This document shows positions 23,507-31,802 of a DNA stretch of 34,705 nt, one piece after another (position 1 is the stretch's first letter; each line of letters begins with the position of its first letter). The notes beneath the pieces were generated by a model. It did not search any database and was not told where the DNA came from. It was given only the letters and a program-made list of their open reading frames with translations. The stretch is taken from contig JAFSEP010000058.1 in assembly GCA_017435665.1 (NCBI GenBank), positions 1 through 34,705 of the forward strand. The letters run 5' to 3'. A program made the position numbers and the translations under genes. This DNA comes from Clostridia bacterium (GTDB lineage Bacteria; Bacillota; Clostridia; Oscillospirales; Acutalibacteraceae).

Positions 23507-24706
23507 TTATTCGGTCACGGGCATTGTGGTTGCCCTGTATTCCGTTATTTCCCATTGAGAAACAGATATATGCGTGGTGCTTTCCGTCGTATGCAAAGTA
23601 TTTGGTGCATCTGTGACCGTTGTGGACGCTGTCGGGACGGAATTATGAAATGTTGAACCAACTGTTGTGGTTGCGGTTGCGTATATCTTAGAATAATCCA
23701 AAACTGTGGTATTCGTTGTCCAGGAGTGACCGTTTGCTTCCGGCTCTGTGCAGCTTACGCCGAACACCCCGTAGGACAGGAGAATCATCAGCACCACCGC
23801 CACGCAAACTATACCCAGCTTTTTTCTGCTGCCTGAATTGATTATCATACTGAGTCTGTGCTGCAAATCGTGACCGGGATTTCCGAAATCCGTTGAAACG
23901 GCAGGCTTGGGAGCATTGACTGTCTGCAGCATAACGGTTGATATAATTGACTGACAGTATATCTTTTTTTCATCCTTACTCTCCCTCGAAATTACCGCTT
24001 CATCGCAGGCAAGCTCACAGACCTCATCAAGTCTTCTGAGAATATACGGCATAACGGGATTAAACCAATGCACAGTTCTGCACACAAGACCGAACAGCTT
24101 TATAAGCAGATCTCTGCTTTTAAAGTGTGTCAGCTCGTGTCTGACAATCAGCCTCAATTCATTTTCAGTATAGCTGTTTTCGGGGAGGATTACCGTAGGC
24201 TTATATATACCAGCCAGCATCGGTGTCTGCACCGACGGGAGAATAACCGTCTTTACTTCCCCTATTTTCATTTCATCGCTGATTTCACCCACCAGCTTCT
24301 CCGTTTTACCGTCACAGGGCACAGACATACGTGATACGTATTCCGAAAACCTCTGCTGTTTTACGGTGAAGGTCACAGCAGCTATCGCAACACCTGCAAG
24401 CCACAGAGCAAAGAGCAGATAAAACAGCATCATTTTACTGCCGTTTATATGAAAATAATTGGGTGCGCCGTAATCGATTTGAGACATCTTGTTTATTGGC
24501 TGACTATCCAGAATTATTTCAAACGCAGGCTTTCCCACAGAAGGTCTGAACGGAGTCAGAAATCCCGCAAGAATAAAAACCCAGGTAAAGCGCCTTACTC
24601 TCGCCGACCATACGTTTTTCAGCTTTTCGGAAATACGGATATATATAAGGGAAATGAGCGTCATAGTGAATGAGCAGACTGCAAGGTTTGCAACAAATTT
24701 CATCAT
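23507..24706 (-). CDS. M56-family membrane metallopeptidase (BlaR1/MecR1-like), without a beta-lactam sensor domain
   Basis: Integral membrane zinc protease, about 399 residues. The M56 domain carries zinc motif HELTH (190-194, context IVRHELTHFKSRD) and the downstream CELACDEAV with the third ligand. Several N-terminal helices precede it and a final helix lies at about 310-330. In BlaR1 a penicillin-binding sensor would follow; here there is only a short tail of about 75 residues rich in Thr and Ser. The signal is therefore unknown. ATG at 24706 has GAGGTG upstream, overlapping the blaI stop; GTG at 24715 is less likely. It is predicted to cleave or inactivate the BlaI-type repressor encoded directly upstream. 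Confidence 0.9.
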   Translation of the reverse strand: MMKFVANLAVCSFTMTLISLIYIRISEKLKNVWSARVRRFTWVFILAGFLTPFRPSVGKPAFEIILDSQPINKMSQIDYGAPNYFHINGSKMMLFYLLFALWLAGVAIAAVTFTVKQQRFSEYVSRMSVPCDGKTEKLVGEISDEMKIGEVKTVILPSVQTPMLAGIYKPTVILPENSYTENELRLIVRHELTHFKSRDLLIKLFGLVCRTVHWFNPVMPYILRRLDEVCELACDEAVISRESKDEKKIYCQSIISTVMLQTVNAPKPAVSTDFGNPGHDLQHRLSMIINSGSRKKLGIVCVAVVLMILLSYGVFGVSCTEPEANGHSWTTNTTVLDYSKIYATATTTVGSTFHNSVPTASTTVTDAPNTLHTTESTTHISVSQWEITEYRATTMPVTE

Positions 24707-24716
24707 ATCGGGCACC

Positions 24717-25088
24717 TCACATATTGTTTATCCAATCCCTGAGCTCATCAAGCTCCTCGGCTGAAACCTGCTCTCCGTCATAAAGCGCCTTTACCAATCC
24801 GCTGAAGGTGCCTGAAGAAAATCTCTTACGGAAGCTTTCCTGCTCAATTCTGATATATTCCTTTTCGGAAATGAGTGTGAAATAGCTTCTTTCCCTGCCG
24901 TTCTTTTCCGAGCGCAGAAAGCCCTTCTTTTCAAGGCGCACAAGCATTGTAAGCACTGTCTGGGGCTTCCAATCCTTTTCGGGCAGCGTTTTTCTGAGTA
25001 ATTCCGTCAGTACAGGTGAGGTCACAGGCTCCTCCGACTGCCATATTGCTTTCATAATTTCAAATTCCGCATCAGGTAGTTTCTTCAT
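24717..25088 (-). CDS. BlaI/MecI/CopY-family transcriptional repressor
   Basis: 123 residues, typical length. The N-terminal winged helix (about 5-72: DAEFEIMKAIW, TVLTMLVRLEKKGFL, NGRERSYF) and the C-terminal dimerisation helices are of BlaI type. Cleavage in the C-terminal part by an M56 protease is the known mode of induction in this family. The ATG follows GAGGTG by five bases. Paired with the M56 gene (11 bases between coding regions), as in bla and mec systems, but no beta-lactamase or mecA gene is in the window. Confidence 0.94.
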   Translation of the reverse strand: MKKLPDAEFEIMKAIWQSEEPVTSPVLTELLRKTLPEKDWKPQTVLTMLVRLEKKGFLRSEKNGRERSYFTLISEKEYIRIEQESFRKRFSSGTFSGLVKALYDGEQVSAEELDELRDWINNM

Positions 25089-25099
25089 ATTTTCACCTC

Positions 25100-25111
25100 A
25101 ACTACTTTTGT
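25100..25111 (-). promoter_or_regulatory. Partial second BlaI-type operator before blaI
   Basis: AACTACTTTTGT at 25100-25111 matches 12 bases of the palindrome upstream of the DUF2079 gene (23441-23456) but lacks the closing arm. It lies just upstream of the blaI ribosome site and may be a second, weaker site. Confidence 0.4.
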
Positions 25112-25120
25112 CTTTGTTTT

Positions 25121-25149
25121 AGTTTACTACATTTGTAGTTGTTTGTCAA
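25121..25149 (-). promoter_or_regulatory. blaI promoter with embedded operator
   Basis: On the minus strand a perfect TTGACA (25149-25144) and TAAACT (25126-25121) are 17 bases apart. The palindrome ACTACA-TT-TGTAGT (25126-25139) occupies most of the spacer and touches the -10 box, so repressor binding would block polymerase. This is classic autoregulation in the BlaI family. Confidence 0.75.
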
Positions 25150-25236
25150 GAGCAGAGTTTGATTTTTAAAAGACCCTTTATTTTCAATCAAATCCGTGAT
25201 ATAATTACAATATAAAACAATAAAGGAGAGATAATT

Positions 25237-26439
25237 ATGGCAAGAAGCGGAGGCTCAGGAGGCGGCTCTGTCGGCGGTGGCGGCTTCGGTGGTGGTTTCA
25301 GCGGCGGCGGATTTCACTCAGGCGGTTTCGGACACGCACATCTGATAAACAGACCACGATACTCATCTTCGGGAGGAAGCAACAACGGTAATAACGGCAA
25401 CACGGAAAATCCGCTGTATAAAATAGGGTTCTATCTGGTAATAGGAATTATTGCCCTTTGCGTATTCGCCATTCCGGAGAACACTTTATCCGATTATGAC
25501 TATTATGATGATTATGAGATAGTCAGCACCGTACCCTCATATGAGGAGGAGCCGGACAGCTACATAATCAACGAAAAATCCCCCCTTGATGCAGAATACT
25601 GCACCCCTACGGGCGTATACGTGACAGACGCAACGGACAGCAAGGAATATGACGGCATCACCGATAATCTTGTAAGCTCCCTCAGGGCTTTTTACAAGCT
25701 GACGGGAATTGAGGCTCACGTTTATCTCCTTGATTACTACTATGACGGTGACCTATATGAAATCGCCTTTGACAAATACTATGAGCTGTTTGATGATGAG
25801 GGACACGTTCTTCTTGCTCTGGCTTGCGACTCATTTGATTATGAATATGAGCTTATTGTGGGTGACGAGGTATGGAATCAGTTCAGCGATGAATTGAATT
25901 TATTCAACATTGCCATTGAGGAAAATTTGTTTGATGCGGAATACGGCTCATACGATGAGATTGCCGACGGACTTGCTGAAGCCTTCGACGAAATCGGAGA
26001 GTCTGTTATGTATGATTACGTATACATAGGTGATGACATTACTGACGGCGATTACAGCGAGGAATATATCCCGGAGGACGATTCTGAAGATGAATCCGAA
26101 GATGAATTCGGGGACGAACAGGTAAGCGAGGTACCCGAAACAACCGAAAAGGATGCTTTTGAAGAATTCATAGAAAACGAATTCGGCAGTCACGAAACAA
26201 CCGATACCATTGACTTAATCTTTGAAAAGATTGAGTCGTATATGGAAGACGTAAGCGTTTCGGCAGTTCTTACAATCCTTGCAATTGTCATTGTTTTCAG
26301 CGTAGCAATTATTGCGGTGATTATCATTTCAAGAAAGCGCAACCGCTACGAGCCCGATACATACGGTAGAAACGCATTTGACGATTACGATAAAAAATTC
26401 GGCAGAAAAGACAGCAAGTATGATGATTTCCTGAAATAA
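25237..26439 (+). CDS. Glycine-rich, TPM-like membrane protein
   Basis: 400 residues. A very glycine-rich N-terminus (1-33) and a Ser/Gly/Asn linker precede a membrane helix at about 63-80. The next part (about 115-255) resembles the TPM-type domain: TGVYVTDATDSKEYDGI, then AFYKLTGIEAHVYLLDYYYD and EGHVLLALACDS. An extremely acidic stretch (about 260-315) and a second helix (about 345-368) come before a short basic tail. In common TPM proteins the glycine-rich run is at the C-terminus, so the layout is reversed. AAGGAGAG precedes the ATG, and a TATAAT at 25200-25205 is a likely -10. It is divergent from blaI, whose operator lies in the shared intergenic region. Function unknown. Confidence 0.6.
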   Translation: MARSGGSGGGSVGGGGFGGGFSGGGFHSGGFGHAHLINRPRYSSSGGSNNGNNGNTENPLYKIGFYLVIGIIALCVFAIPENTLSDYDYYDDYEIVSTVPSYEEEPDSYIINEKSPLDAEYCTPTGVYVTDATDSKEYDGITDNLVSSLRAFYKLTGIEAHVYLLDYYYDGDLYEIAFDKYYELFDDEGHVLLALACDSFDYEYELIVGDEVWNQFSDELNLFNIAIEENLFDAEYGSYDEIADGLAEAFDEIGESVMYDYVYIGDDITDGDYSEEYIPEDDSEDESEDEFGDEQVSEVPETTEKDAFEEFIENEFGSHETTDTIDLIFEKIESYMEDVSVSAVLTILAIVIVFSVAIIAVIIISRKRNRYEPDTYGRNAFDDYDKKFGRKDSKYDDFLK

Positions 26440-26444
26440 AGATT

Positions 26445-26490
26445 AAAGACGGTAAGCAGTCAATGGCTGCTTACCGTCTTTTAATTTGTT
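26445..26490 (+). terminator. Terminator of the TPM-like gene
   Basis: Fifteen-base perfect arms (26445-26459 and 26467-26481) with a seven-base loop, then TTAATTTGTTCTTTTTT. A second imperfect hairpin lies at about 26503-26537 just after the stop of the convergent gene. Confidence 0.85.
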
Positions 26491-26537
26491 CTTTTTTCCT
26501 TCAGGGCACCTTTGTCACGGATGTGACTGAGGTGCTC

Positions 26538-29500
26538 TTACTTCACCTTAACATTCTTAACCGCTGACCAGTCTGAATATACCTTCTTGCCGTCAACCGT
26601 CTTATAGGCTCTGAGCCTTACGTAGTACTTCTTGCCATTTTTGAGCTTCTTGATTGTTGTTTTCTTTGAAGAGCTCTTTGCGCTGACTGTCTTTGTTGTT
26701 TTCTTTGTGAATTTCTTTGAGGTTGAATACTGAATTTCATAACCTGAGATACCACTAACCTTGCTCCATGAAGCCGTAAGCTGCTTCTTGCCTGCCTTGA
26801 GTGTGAGCTTCGATGTGGTTTCGGGTATTGTTTCAACCTTGAGAACCGAGCTGTAAGCTCCGCTTGCTCCGTCAACAACTGCTCTTACCCTGAACTGATA
26901 TTCCTTATCAGCCTTCAGGGTCTTCTTTTTTCCGTCCTTCTTTACTGTGTAAGAGGTCTTTGAGGTTGACGTCAGCTTTGTCCACTTGCTTCCGTTCTTT
27001 ATATAAACCTCATACTTTTCTGCACCGCTGACCTTATTCCAGCTGAGCTTTATTTCAGAGGCTTTTGCAACCTTAATATCCTTTGCCCTGAGACCGTCAA
27101 CCTTGCTGAGCGTCAGCTTGGAAACCGTCTTCTGCGCTACGGTTATCTTTCCGCAGTCTGCGCACTTCTTACCGGCTGTGAGACCTGTCTTTGTATAGGT
27201 TGCGGCAACGGCGGGAATTGTAACGATATTCTTATGATTGCTTACATTCACAGAGCCGTAGTATGCACCGCAGACCGAGCATTTTGCCTTTGTCTTGCAG
27301 GTAGCTGTACCACCCGTGTGCTTGCCCGTTGCGTTTATTTTTTCGGTATAGCTGTCACCGCAGGAGCAGGTGTAGGTTCTGATACCCGTTGCTCCGCAGG
27401 TTGCAGGCTTGGTTATTTTTGCTGTGTATGAGTGGGTGTGATTTTCCGGCTTTTCGGTTAAAACGGTGAGAGTAACGTTGCCGTCGGGGATAATGCTGTA
27501 ACCGCCGAAGGACATTTCGTCAAGCGCTCTTTCACCGTTATTGTCCTTGAGGATAACCTTTACAAGCTCATATCCGTCCTCAAGCTCAATGTCAAAGCCG
27601 AAGCCCGTGCCGTGAGTATACCAATAACCGTTAAATCTTTCGAATTTGTGCAGACAGTCTGTGAGGAGACCGTCATTTGAAGTAACTGTTACCTCATCAC
27701 CGCATACGATATCAAAGCTGTCATATTTTGCCGTGGGTTCATCCTCGATGAATTCATAGAGGTGTCCGTCAAGGAGATAGCGATCAGAGGGAAGAAGGCT
27801 TAATATCTTAGTGCCATCCGCAGTTTTCTGAACGGTAAGCTCATATGCGCCCTCTATTATGCCGTAGCTCTTTCCGGTTTCGATTTTGCCGAAGATGTCA
27901 CGGTACTGATAGTCTGTAATGTAGCAATCATCTCTGCCCTCATAGTATTCCGGCTCATAGCCGAAGCTTATTTCAATACCCTGAAGGGTCTGCTTGCCGT
28001 TTCCGTGATCGTATACGCTCATATATTCCAATGAACGTGCATCACCGAAGCCACCGTCATACCACCGGACGGTCTGCTCAGTTTCATCGGTGAACATTTC
28101 GTTATTTCTGAAGTATTCCTTCATATCGCTGTGGTTAGCAAAGCACTTATCTGCAGTTGCCATGTATACTTCATAAGGAACCGTATAAATATATTCCTCT
28201 TTGTCATAATACTCATCGAACTGATTTGACCACCAGAGATAGAGGAAAACCGTGTAATCGGGTGCCTTTTGAGTTTCATCGAAGGGTCTGTCCGTAAGGA
28301 ACAGGAACTTGCCGAGCATACTGCTGTTTTCAATATATTCAATTGACTGTAAGCAGATATCGCAGTTTCCGTCTGAGTTTTTATCGGTATGAGAAATCAC
28401 AGGAATATATTCTCTTCCCTCATACCAGGTTGTGCAGTCAGAGCAATATTTTCCTGCCTCATAGCCCTCAAAAATGCATGTGGGCAAAAGCTCGGAATAA
28501 TAGGTGCTGTTTGCGTGTGAGCAGAACTCAACGTCAAACTCTATCCTTTTGCCGAATGCGATAAGTGTTGCCGTGTATTCATTGCCGTTTACCCACGGAT
28601 TCTCATATGACTGGTCGGTTATAACATCGGGCCATATGCCAAACAGATCTCCGAATTCATAAAGACTTGTTTCAACAACTGTTCCGTCTTTAAGAGTAAC
28701 CTTGATATCAAAGTCGATTGAATCTACGTAGTAATAATAATAGCTGTAAGGAATTTCTTCACCTGTGGTTTCATCTGTATATGTTCCGGTGCTTGTATAA
28801 CCGTTTTTGCCCTCACAGATATGAACTGTGGGAATTTCAATCTCAGCAATCGGTGCTTCGGTAATTTCAACCTCAAGAATGCACTCATGGCTGCCGATAC
28901 GGTATGTTACCTCGTGAACACCTACGCCCCAAGGAGCTCCGGCGCTCTGACCATCATCGTATCTGCAGCTGATTTCAAGGTCTTCTTCAAGCATATAAAT
29001 ATTGTTGTATACCTTGCTTGTTCCGTCCTTATAATTAACAGTAACCTTCTTCTGAGGAATATAGTATTGGAAATACGTTACATCTACCCAATTTTCATTT
29101 TCGTCCCAATATCCGTCATCTGCCATATATCCGTTAGTATATTCAACTATTGAAACAGGCTCCATAACGATGCTTTCAATAGGATCCTCGATAACCGTAA
29201 TGGTGTATTCCGTGGCAACACCGCCTGCGATAAACTCAACGGTATGCTCACCCGGGCCCCAGGGATTGCGGTATGACTGACCGTCCTCTATGACGTAATC
29301 AATTCCCGTATCTTCATAGAATTCATAAGGATATTCATAGGTTTTAATGTCTCCGTCCCTGAAGTAAACCGTCAATGAATCGGGCTCGGCATTATAACGG
29401 AAGTATTCCTTATAAACCTCTGTATCGGTTTCTTCATCGTAATACCAATCCGAGCTCATTTCGCCGTCCATATTTTCTCTGAGGACGGTGTCGGCAATCT

Positions 29501-31652
29501 CTATTCGTTCAACAGGATTTTCTTCGATTATAACGGTGTATTCTGCAGTAAAGTTCTTATACGTAAGCCTTGCGGTATAAGTGTTACCTGCTTCCCACTG
29601 ATTATAATAGCTCTGGTCAGATGAAACCGAACATTCCATATCAATTTCATCCTCGTTAAGCTCCTCGACTCTGCCGTCATTATAGTAAACCGTTACAGAA
29701 GCGGGTCTGCCCAGACCGTATCTCATCCAGGTTACAAGACATTCTTCTTCTGTTTCGCTGTCATATATCCAATCTTCGTATTCAAAATTATCTATACCGT
29801 CAATCAGCTTTACGGAAGAGATCTCTATTCTTTCAATGGGATTTTTGTTAACCGTAACAGTATAGCTTGTCTCAAATTTACCTATCTTCAGCACAACGGT
29901 GTGTTCACCGATCCCCCACTCGTTTGCCTTGTTCTGACCGTCATAAATCGTATAACCCAAGTCGTTTTCGTAAATGAAATCGTGTATACTTTCGTATTCC
30001 TTAACATCACCGCTTTTGAAGGTAACTGTCATATTGCGGGGATCGCTGGGATACTTAAAGGCTTCCTCATAAATCCATTCGTCTGTATCCTCATAGTAGT
30101 TTTCATCCCACAGAAGCTCTCCGTCCGAGCCTTCCTCAAGGATAATATCTTCAATTTCAATGCTTTCAATGGGGTTTTCAATTACGTTGGCAACAGCAAA
30201 GATTCTCTTTCCGAGAAGCCTGATCTCATATGTATTTTCACCTGTCTCCCAGATATTTGCATAATCCTGATTGGAGTTTACCTCCGGATAGCTTTCGAAA
30301 TACTCACCTATGTAGCTTCCGTCACCGGTGATTACGGTTCCGTCTGCAAGCTCAACGGTAAACATCATTTTGCTGTATCCGAATTCGTATCGGAAATAGT
30401 TATAGGGCACTTCACACTCTTCCTCATCGTCCCAATACGTTCCGGAATCCCAGAAGCCGTTAACCTGTTCAATAAGCTCAATGGGCTCAACGGAAAACTC
30501 TTTAATCAAATGCTCCGTAATCGTAACTGTATATTCTTCCGTATATTTACCTGCCTGTAAGGTTACGGTGTGCTCACCCACTCCCCAAGGACTATCGGCT
30601 GACTGTGTGTCGCTGAGTGAATATTCAAGACCTGTTTCTTCACTGAATCGCCAAAGGCTGTCATACACCTCAGGCTCTCTGCCGTCCTTATAATATACGG
30701 TGATTTTCTGAGGCTCACGGTAATATGAGAAGTAATCCACATCAACCCAAGTGTCATTTTCTTCGTCCCATTCCTTATCAACGTAGTCTCCGTTTGTATA
30801 TTCCATAAAGGACATATCGTCAATTTCAATTCTTTCAATGGGATTTTCAACAATACTTACGGTAAGAGGGGCATAAACACCCAGAATACCGATATTGACC
30901 GTATACGTATTGCCGGCCAGCCATTGACAGTCATAGTCCTGCTGTCCGTCAACATTCAGAGCAACGTCATCAAAATACTCTGTTACCTCATAGCCGTTAC
31001 CTTCAACCGTTCCGCCGTTACTGAGCTGAACGGTATAATGCAGATCATAATAATAAATCTGATAATGATAGTATTCCCATGGGGTCTCTTCCCCTGTTTC
31101 TTCATCTGTGGAAACTCCCGTGTTTATCCAACCGTTTGTGAACTCAATAAAACTGAGTGGCTCAACGCTGAAGCTTTCAATGGGGTTTTCAATTACATTG
31201 ACCGTAAATTCACCTGTATAGCCCTCGCAGGTTACATATGCGGTATGCTCGCCTATGCCCCACTGATTGTCAAAGCTCTGGTCATCGTAGCAGCCTATTG
31301 AAATACCGAATTCCTCCTCGATTTCCCAACAAGTACCTGTCTTACTCCTTCCGTCTGACAAGGTGACGGTAATACCGGGAACACCCCATATGACCGGAGC
31401 ATAACGGAACCATACAGACGCTTCGCCTGTTTCCTCATCAACGTATTCCTCTTTGGAGCCGTCATAATTTTCAATTACCTCCACATCGGGTACATCAATG
31501 CTGACGATACTGATTTCCTCAGCTTTTGCAACGATAGCAAAATCTGACCAATCCGTATTGACAAAACCATCAAGGGGTGCCGCACTTACAAGCATTATTA
31601 TCACTATTGCCATAGCGATAATGCGCCTGAAGGTCTTCTTAAATGTTTCCAT
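26538..31652 (-). CDS. Very large secreted protein: nine degenerate repeats, Cys-rich segments, two Fn3-like domains
   Basis: About 1,704 residues. An N-terminal signal peptide (KKTFRRIIAMAIVIIMLVSA, with a cleavage region AKAE) is followed by nine repeats of about 111 residues. Each has an acidic beginning, a D-G or YKDGR strand, a conserved DGQS..N-WG-GEHT or W..GN-Y turn, and an ENPIE-type hinge to the next. Next come a Cys/His segment, a region of about 300 residues without recognised family, and a second Cys-rich segment (GKCxxC-type spacing). Two fibronectin-III-like modules follow (SWNKVSGAEKYEVY and SWSKVSGISGYEIQY), ending in KNVKVK. There is no LPxTG or S-layer-homology motif. ATG at 31652 has GGAGG eight bases upstream. 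Likely a surface or extracellular adhesin or binding protein; family unknown. Confidence 0.8.
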   Translation of the reverse strand: METFKKTFRRIIAMAIVIIMLVSAAPLDGFVNTDWSDFAIVAKAEEISIVSIDVPDVEVIENYDGSKEEYVDEETGEASVWFRYAPVIWGVPGITVTLSDGRSKTGTCWEIEEEFGISIGCYDDQSFDNQWGIGEHTAYVTCEGYTGEFTVNVIENPIESFSVEPLSFIEFTNGWINTGVSTDEETGEETPWEYYHYQIYYYDLHYTVQLSNGGTVEGNGYEVTEYFDDVALNVDGQQDYDCQWLAGNTYTVNIGILGVYAPLTVSIVENPIERIEIDDMSFMEYTNGDYVDKEWDEENDTWVDVDYFSYYREPQKITVYYKDGREPEVYDSLWRFSEETGLEYSLSDTQSADSPWGVGEHTVTLQAGKYTEEYTVTITEHLIKEFSVEPIELIEQVNGFWDSGTYWDDEEECEVPYNYFRYEFGYSKMMFTVELADGTVITGDGSYIGEYFESYPEVNSNQDYANIWETGENTYEIRLLGKRIFAVANVIENPIESIEIEDIILEEGSDGELLWDENYYEDTDEWIYEEAFKYPSDPRNMTVTFKSGDVKEYESIHDFIYENDLGYTIYDGQNKANEWGIGEHTVVLKIGKFETSYTVTVNKNPIERIEISSVKLIDGIDNFEYEDWIYDSETEEECLVTWMRYGLGRPASVTVYYNDGRVEELNEDEIDMECSVSSDQSYYNQWEAGNTYTARLTYKNFTAEYTVIIEENPVERIEIADTVLRENMDGEMSSDWYYDEETDTEVYKEYFRYNAEPDSLTVYFRDGDIKTYEYPYEFYEDTGIDYVIEDGQSYRNPWGPGEHTVEFIAGGVATEYTITVIEDPIESIVMEPVSIVEYTNGYMADDGYWDENENWVDVTYFQYYIPQKKVTVNYKDGTSKVYNNIYMLEEDLEISCRYDDGQSAGAPWGVGVHEVTYRIGSHECILEVEITEAPIAEIEIPTVHICEGKNGYTSTGTYTDETTGEEIPYSYYYYYVDSIDFDIKVTLKDGTVVETSLYEFGDLFGIWPDVITDQSYENPWVNGNEYTATLIAFGKRIEFDVEFCSHANSTYYSELLPTCIFEGYEAGKYCSDCTTWYEGREYIPVISHTDKNSDGNCDICLQSIEYIENSSMLGKFLFLTDRPFDETQKAPDYTVFLYLWWSNQFDEYYDKEEYIYTVPYEVYMATADKCFANHSDMKEYFRNNEMFTDETEQTVRWYDGGFGDARSLEYMSVYDHGNGKQTLQGIEISFGYEPEYYEGRDDCYITDYQYRDIFGKIETGKSYGIIEGAYELTVQKTADGTKILSLLPSDRYLLDGHLYEFIEDEPTAKYDSFDIVCGDEVTVTSNDGLLTDCLHKFERFNGYWYTHGTGFGFDIELEDGYELVKVILKDNNGERALDEMSFGGYSIIPDGNVTLTVLTEKPENHTHSYTAKITKPATCGATGIRTYTCSCGDSYTEKINATGKHTGGTATCKTKAKCSVCGAYYGSVNVSNHKNIVTIPAVAATYTKTGLTAGKKCADCGKITVAQKTVSKLTLSKVDGLRAKDIKVAKASEIKLSWNKVSGAEKYEVYIKNGSKWTKLTSTSKTSYTVKKDGKKKTLKADKEYQFRVRAVVDGASGAYSSVLKVETIPETTSKLTLKAGKKQLTASWSKVSGISGYEIQYSTSKKFTKKTTKTVSAKSSSKKTTIKKLKNGKKYYVRLRAYKTVDGKKVYSDWSAVKNVKVK
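28530..31520 (-). repeat. Nine coding repeats of about 333 bp inside the large secreted protein
   Basis: The hinge codons for NPIE or its variants recur at about 31171, 30834, 30497, 30168, 29837, 29505, 29176 and 28842, a nearly constant period of 329-337 bases. The units have diverged strongly in DNA and protein, so this is an old array rather than a recently expanded one. Two unit types can be told apart: one with WGxGEHT and one with WxxGNxY or WETGENTYE. Confidence 0.85.
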
Positions 31653-31712
31653 TCGTTTTTCCTCCGTTCTCTGAGCATCTACCACTTTAAATGCTTAAAA
31701 ATTATTAAATAT

Positions 31713-31742
31713 ATTTTACCATATGCAATATATATAAGTCAA
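31713..31742 (-). promoter_or_regulatory. Promoter of the large secreted protein gene
   Basis: On the minus strand TTGACT (31742-31737) and TAAAAT (31718-31713) are 18 bases apart, about 60 bases before the start codon. Confidence 0.5.
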
Positions 31743-31765
31743 TCTTATTCATTCGTTTTCTCTTA

Positions 31766-31797
31766 GAAAAAAGAGCAGTGTCTGCTTGACACTGCCC
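31766..31797 (-). terminator. Terminator of the oxidoreductase-DUF2804 operon
   Basis: GCAGTGTC/GACACTGC arms (31788-31795 and 31775-31782) are followed on the minus strand by TCTTTTTTC. It lies eight bases after the DUF2804 stop. Confidence 0.85.
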
Positions 31798-31802
31798 GTG
31801 TT

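Noticed and set aside
23507-25149. Beta-lactam resistance locus
   Set aside because: BlaI and M56 genes are present, but there is no beta-lactamase or penicillin-binding protein gene in the window and the M56 protein lacks the sensor domain.
29901-30560. Long open frame of 219 codons on the plus strand
   Set aside because: It lies wholly antisense to the repeat array of the large secreted protein, where codon bias of the real gene keeps the opposite strand open. No ribosome site or promoter.
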